This document shows positions 4,760 to 6,373 of a DNA stretch of 6,373 bases, one piece after another. The stretch is from NCBI GenBank assembly GCA_018818855.1, contig JAHIRI010000041.1:1-6373 (forward strand). Direction: 5' to 3'. A program made the translations under genes and the position numbers. The number at the start of each line of letters is the position of its first letter. Position 1 is the stretch's first letter. This DNA is from Patescibacteria group bacterium (GTDB lineage Bacteria; Patescibacteriota; Patescibacteriia; XYB2-FULL-38-15). The notes beneath the pieces are model-generated. The model saw only the letters and a program-made list of their open reading frames with translations, had not been told where the DNA came from and made no database searches.

Positions 4760-5605
4760 CTAGGAGAAAATTTCCTTTAATAAATTATTAATATATTCCA
4801 TTCCCGGATCGCCCAAGAGTACAACGTCAAAAGTTTTTTTGAAGTCTTCCAAATTTTCTTCTACTTTTTCATTTAAAAATCCGATTTTCAAAAGATTTTT
4901 ATATTTAAGCCCGGCGGCCATGCCAACATCCTCAACCGTGTTTCCCAAAAGCAAAATATTTTTTCTGTCTTTTATTTTTTGAAAAGCGGGGAAGTTTTTA
5001 AGAATAGTTTCATCCTTGTTCATTGAATGAATAATCGGTTCTTTTACCCCGACCGCCCGGCCCTCTTCGTCCCAGATAAGAGTGTTTGTGATAAAAAAGA
5101 CATGGCCGTTAAAACACCCTTCTTTTTTAAGAAGCATGGTGAGCGCGTCGCCGCCCAAACCGCTTGAGGACATTATAACCAAAGGGATATTTCTTTTGCC
5201 CAAAAAATTTATAAAGTCGCAAAGCCCTTCGCGCAGTTTTATTTTTCCGGAATTAACAATTGATTCAATGTCTTTTTTTCTAAGGCCGGCTTTAAAGAGA
5301 AGTTCAAAATGTTCCTTCCACCATTCAACCATAGCCGCATCTTTTTCCTGCGGCGAAAGAGAACTGTCAATTTCCATCGGGTGATATTTATCAAAAAGGG
5401 CGTGGGATTTTTCCGCGTAGGCATGGTTTAGATGATGCCCGTCGCGGAGAATGGAAATTAAAGAGGGAACAAATTTCCCGTTCAGGTATGCTTTAGTTAA
5501 GGTTTGATCAAAATCTGCCAGAACATGAAAATTATCCGGCCCATCTTCCCGAATGGCAGATTTTAGTTTTTCTAGATTTATGGGTGAGGGGATTATTGGT
5601 TTCAT
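4760..5605 (-). CDS. UMPH-1-family HAD phosphatase (pyrimidine 5'-nucleotidase-like)
   Basis: The 281-residue product belongs to the HAD superfamily, UMPH-1 branch (cytosolic 5'-nucleotidase III, which dephosphorylates pyrimidine nucleoside monophosphates). Motif I is DFDQTLT (31-37), with nucleophile D31 and acid/base D33. Motif II is MSSSG (145-149), within VIMSSSGLGGDAL. Motif IV is LLLGNTVEDVGMA (218-230). The C-terminal stretch LLKIGFLNEKVEENLEDF (238-255), then FDVVLLGDPGMEYINNLLKEI, closely follows the tail of human NT5C3A. The helical cap between motifs I and II (about 45-125, with WWKEHFELL) is also typical. In motif IV the usual GD-x-x-GD-x-x-MA reads GN-x-x-ED-x-x-MA, so the Mg-binding Asp is Asn222 while Asp226 stays. 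Activity is still plausible. No signal peptide is present, so it is cytosolic. The ATG is the only good start and has no Shine-Dalgarno. Confidence 0.85.
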   Translation of the reverse strand: MKPIIPSPINLEKLKSAIREDGPDNFHVLADFDQTLTKAYLNGKFVPSLISILRDGHHLNHAYAEKSHALFDKYHPMEIDSSLSPQEKDAAMVEWWKEHFELLFKAGLRKKDIESIVNSGKIKLREGLCDFINFLGKRNIPLVIMSSSGLGGDALTMLLKKEGCFNGHVFFITNTLIWDEEGRAVGVKEPIIHSMNKDETILKNFPAFQKIKDRKNILLLGNTVEDVGMAAGLKYKNLLKIGFLNEKVEENLEDFKKTFDVVLLGDPGMEYINNLLKEIFS

Positions 5606-5616
5606 TTATTTTAGCT

Positions 5617-5700
5617 AACAGCGCGATTAAGAGAAGTTTACTGAACGAAGTGAAGCAAATTTGGGAAAATTATGTAAGAACTTTCCTCTTAATCGCTGTT
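5617..5700. repeat. 84-bp imperfect inverted repeat
   Basis: The left arm AACAGCGCGATTAAGAGAAGTT (5617-5638) pairs with the right arm, which read in reverse complement is AACAGCGATTAAGAGGAAAGTT (5700-5679). The arms differ by a 2-bp insertion (CG) in the left and a 2-bp insertion (GA) in the right. A short TAC/GTA pairing and an inner AATTT/AAATT stem extend it, giving a branched hairpin. It begins 11 bp upstream of the nucleotidase start codon, so it lies in that gene's leader or promoter region. No flanking target duplication is seen and it encodes nothing. Confidence 0.7.
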
Positions 5701-5707
5701 ATGTGGT

Positions 5708-5760
5708 GAGCCTGCAAGGCGAACGAGGGGGCGTAGCGACCGACAGTATGACGCAGGAGC
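5708..5760. repeat. GC-rich REP-like segment
   Basis: This GC-rich stretch contains GCCT-GCA-AGGC (5710-5720, short hairpin) and GCGAACGAGGGGGCGTAGCGAC. It contrasts with the A/T-rich surroundings. Reversed, 5724-5740 reads GTCGCTACGCCCCCTCG, nearly the same as GTCGCTACGCTCCTCG in the 80-bp palindrome (4735-4750). It directly adjoins the 84-bp inverted repeat and may be part of one composite element. Confidence 0.5.
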
Positions 5761-5769
5761 CTTTTTTAT
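5756..5769 (+). repeat. Left copy of a perfect 14-bp inverted repeat
   Basis: GGAGCCTTTTTTAT here is matched exactly by its reverse complement ATAAAAAAGGCTCC at 6079-6092. The left copy includes the stop codon of the 91-aa membrane gene, and the right copy lies upstream of that gene's start. The pair therefore brackets one gene in a 337-bp interval. Confidence 0.7.
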
Positions 5770-6041
5770 TTTAATAATTTAAAATTGGATGTAGCTATCA
5801 ATCCCATACCAATTATTCCTATAATTGTGGCAATGCCCGAGTTCCTCTCTCCAAAGACATTTCCATGAAACATTATTCCAGCTCCAATTAGTGAAATACA
5901 AATTCCCGCTATAAATTGAGTCTTATTTAGATAGTTCCATGGGCGATCTTTTAAATGTCTCTTTTTACCCATCACAAAATAGACTACAATCAAAATTATT
6001 AACAAGGCTAATATTGAAATTAAAATATATGGGAGTTCCAT
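5766..6041 (-). CDS. Small three-helix membrane protein, unknown function
   Basis: The 91-residue product has three predicted membrane helices: about 4-24 (YILISILALLIILIVVYFV), 43-60 and 68-85. They are joined by a basic loop, GKKRHLKDRPWNYLNK (25-40), and a short GNVFGERNSG turn (60-69). By the positive-inside rule, the Lys/Arg-rich loop is probably cytosolic, placing the N-terminus outside. I do not recognise a family. No cysteine pair, catalytic motif or signal cleavage site stands out. The protein-like hydrophobic periodicity and an intact frame of 91 codons support a real gene. Base use is more A/T-rich than in the nucleotidase gene. The ATG has an A/T-rich leader (TAATCTAATATT) without Shine-Dalgarno. 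The gene is isolated by repeats on the 3' side and a non-coding gap on the 5' side, which could mean a recent insertion. Confidence 0.65.
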   Translation of the reverse strand: MELPYILISILALLIILIVVYFVMGKKRHLKDRPWNYLNKTQFIAGICISLIGAGIMFHGNVFGERNSGIATIIGIIGMGLIATSNFKLLK

Positions 6042-6174
6042 AATATTAGATTAGTAATAAAGTATTTAATTCTTTCGTATAAAAAAGGCTCCGAGTAATA
6101 TTGCGCATAACGGGTATTATGTAAACTGACACTTTTTTATTTAATTTCAGCCAAAAGGGCGTTTTGATTGTATT
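6042..6174. other. Non-coding gap with weak hairpin after the Ig-domain gene
   Basis: The 133-bp gap holds the right copy of the 14-bp inverted repeat (6079-6092) and a small stem, CAAAA-GGGCG-TTTTG (6152-6166), just after the - strand stop codon at 6175. That stem is A/T-paired with no good U-tract immediately after it, so it is a doubtful terminator. No promoter could be assigned with confidence for the 91-aa gene. Confidence 0.4.
6079..6092 (-). repeat. Right copy of the perfect 14-bp inverted repeat
   Basis: ATAAAAAAGGCTCC is the exact reverse complement of 5756-5769. It lies 37 bp upstream of the start codon of the 91-aa membrane protein gene. Outside the 14 bp the two flanks differ. 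Confidence 0.7.
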
Positions 6175-6373
6175 TTACAACACAGTCACGGAGATTATGC
6201 GAGAACGGGAGGAGGCGCCGGATTTATCTGTAACTTCCGCGTAGAGTTGATAGGTGCCGGGAGTAGGAGTTGTGTCCCAGCGAAAGGAAAAAGACGTTTC
6301 AGTCGGAGAAGAATAATTTTTTAGCAATTCCGGATCGCCAGAACCTTTGGCATAAAAAGAAATTTCCGCGATG
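6175..6373 (-). CDS. C-terminal end of an Ig-like-domain protein (5' part outside window)
   Basis: From the right edge, the - strand has 65 open codons ending in TAA at 6175-6177, so this is the 3' end of a larger gene. The visible protein reads IAEISFYAKGSGDPELL, then SFSFRWDTTPTPGTYQLYAE, then VTDKSGASSRSRIISVTVL. This matches the bacterial Ig-like pattern of the Big_7 type (I-x-x-V-x-FY-x-x-G, a middle F-x-x-x-W-D-T, then G-x-Y-x-L-x-A-x-x-x-D-x-x-G and a final V-x-V strand). Such domains occur in tandem in secreted or surface-anchored adhesins and wall proteins. The protein stops right after the last strand, with no sorting signal or terminal helix, so anchoring, if any, must be elsewhere. 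Its full size and N-terminus cannot be seen. Confidence 0.7.
   Translation of the reverse strand, partial: IAEISFYAKGSGDPELLKNYSSPTETSFSFRWDTTPTPGTYQLYAEVTDKSGASSRSRIISVTVL

Noticed and set aside
5082..5424. Plus-strand 100-aa frame and minus-strand 61-aa frame over the nucleotidase gene
   Set aside because: Both overlap the conserved HAD reading frame and look like out-of-frame translations of it.
6042..6174. tRNA or small RNA gene in the gap
   Set aside because: No cloverleaf, no GTTC-type T-loop motif and no strong hairpin with a T-run were found.
7..6339. Identical 12-mer GGCGATCCGGAA at 7-18 (+) and 6328-6339 (-)
   Set aside because: Both encode Gly-Asp-Pro-Glu in unrelated proteins; the flanks diverge at once, so this is coincidence from codon use.

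Overview
The window is a bacterial replication-origin neighbourhood, probably from a reduced, AT-rich lineage such as Candidate Phyla Radiation/Patescibacteria. The lineage is an inference from gene content and style: short intergenic gaps, A/T-rich leaders without Shine-Dalgarno motifs, a UMPH-1-type nucleotidase, and a miniature VIT1/CCC1-like protein. No rRNA or other marker proves it.

Left block (1-4112, all + strand). It opens with the 3' part of a YfcE/MJ0936-type metallophosphoesterase. Next come rpmH (ribosomal protein L34), rnpA (RNase P protein) and yidD (membrane insertion factor), then dnaA (initiator) and dnaN (sliding clamp). The 280-bp dnaA-dnaN gap is the best candidate oriC. 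It holds three DnaA-box-like sites at exact 12-bp spacing facing right, two good boxes facing left, and an AT-rich tract beginning with DnaA-trio-like triplets. Two weaker boxes lie upstream of dnaA and could serve autoregulation. yidC, which often follows rnpA/yidD, is absent here because dnaA comes next.

Right block (4113-6373, all - strand). A bidirectional intrinsic terminator separates dnaN from the converging right-hand genes. Reading leftward from the right edge, these are: the C-terminal end of an Ig-like-domain (surface-type) protein; a 91-aa three-helix membrane protein of unknown function; a UMPH-1-family HAD phosphatase/5'-nucleotidase; and a five-helix VIT1/CCC1-related membrane protein. 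The spaces between them hold repeat structures: an 80-bp REP-like palindrome (4678-4757), an 84-bp inverted repeat plus a GC-rich REP-like tail (5617-5760), and a perfect 14-bp inverted repeat bracketing the small membrane gene (5756-5769 and 6079-6092).

The left block supplies ribosome/RNA maturation, membrane-protein biogenesis and replication initiation. The right block has no evident functional link to it. I see no CRISPR, transposase, tRNA, phage gene or defence system. The most interesting material is the origin architecture, the intergenic repeats, and two right-hand genes with altered key residues.
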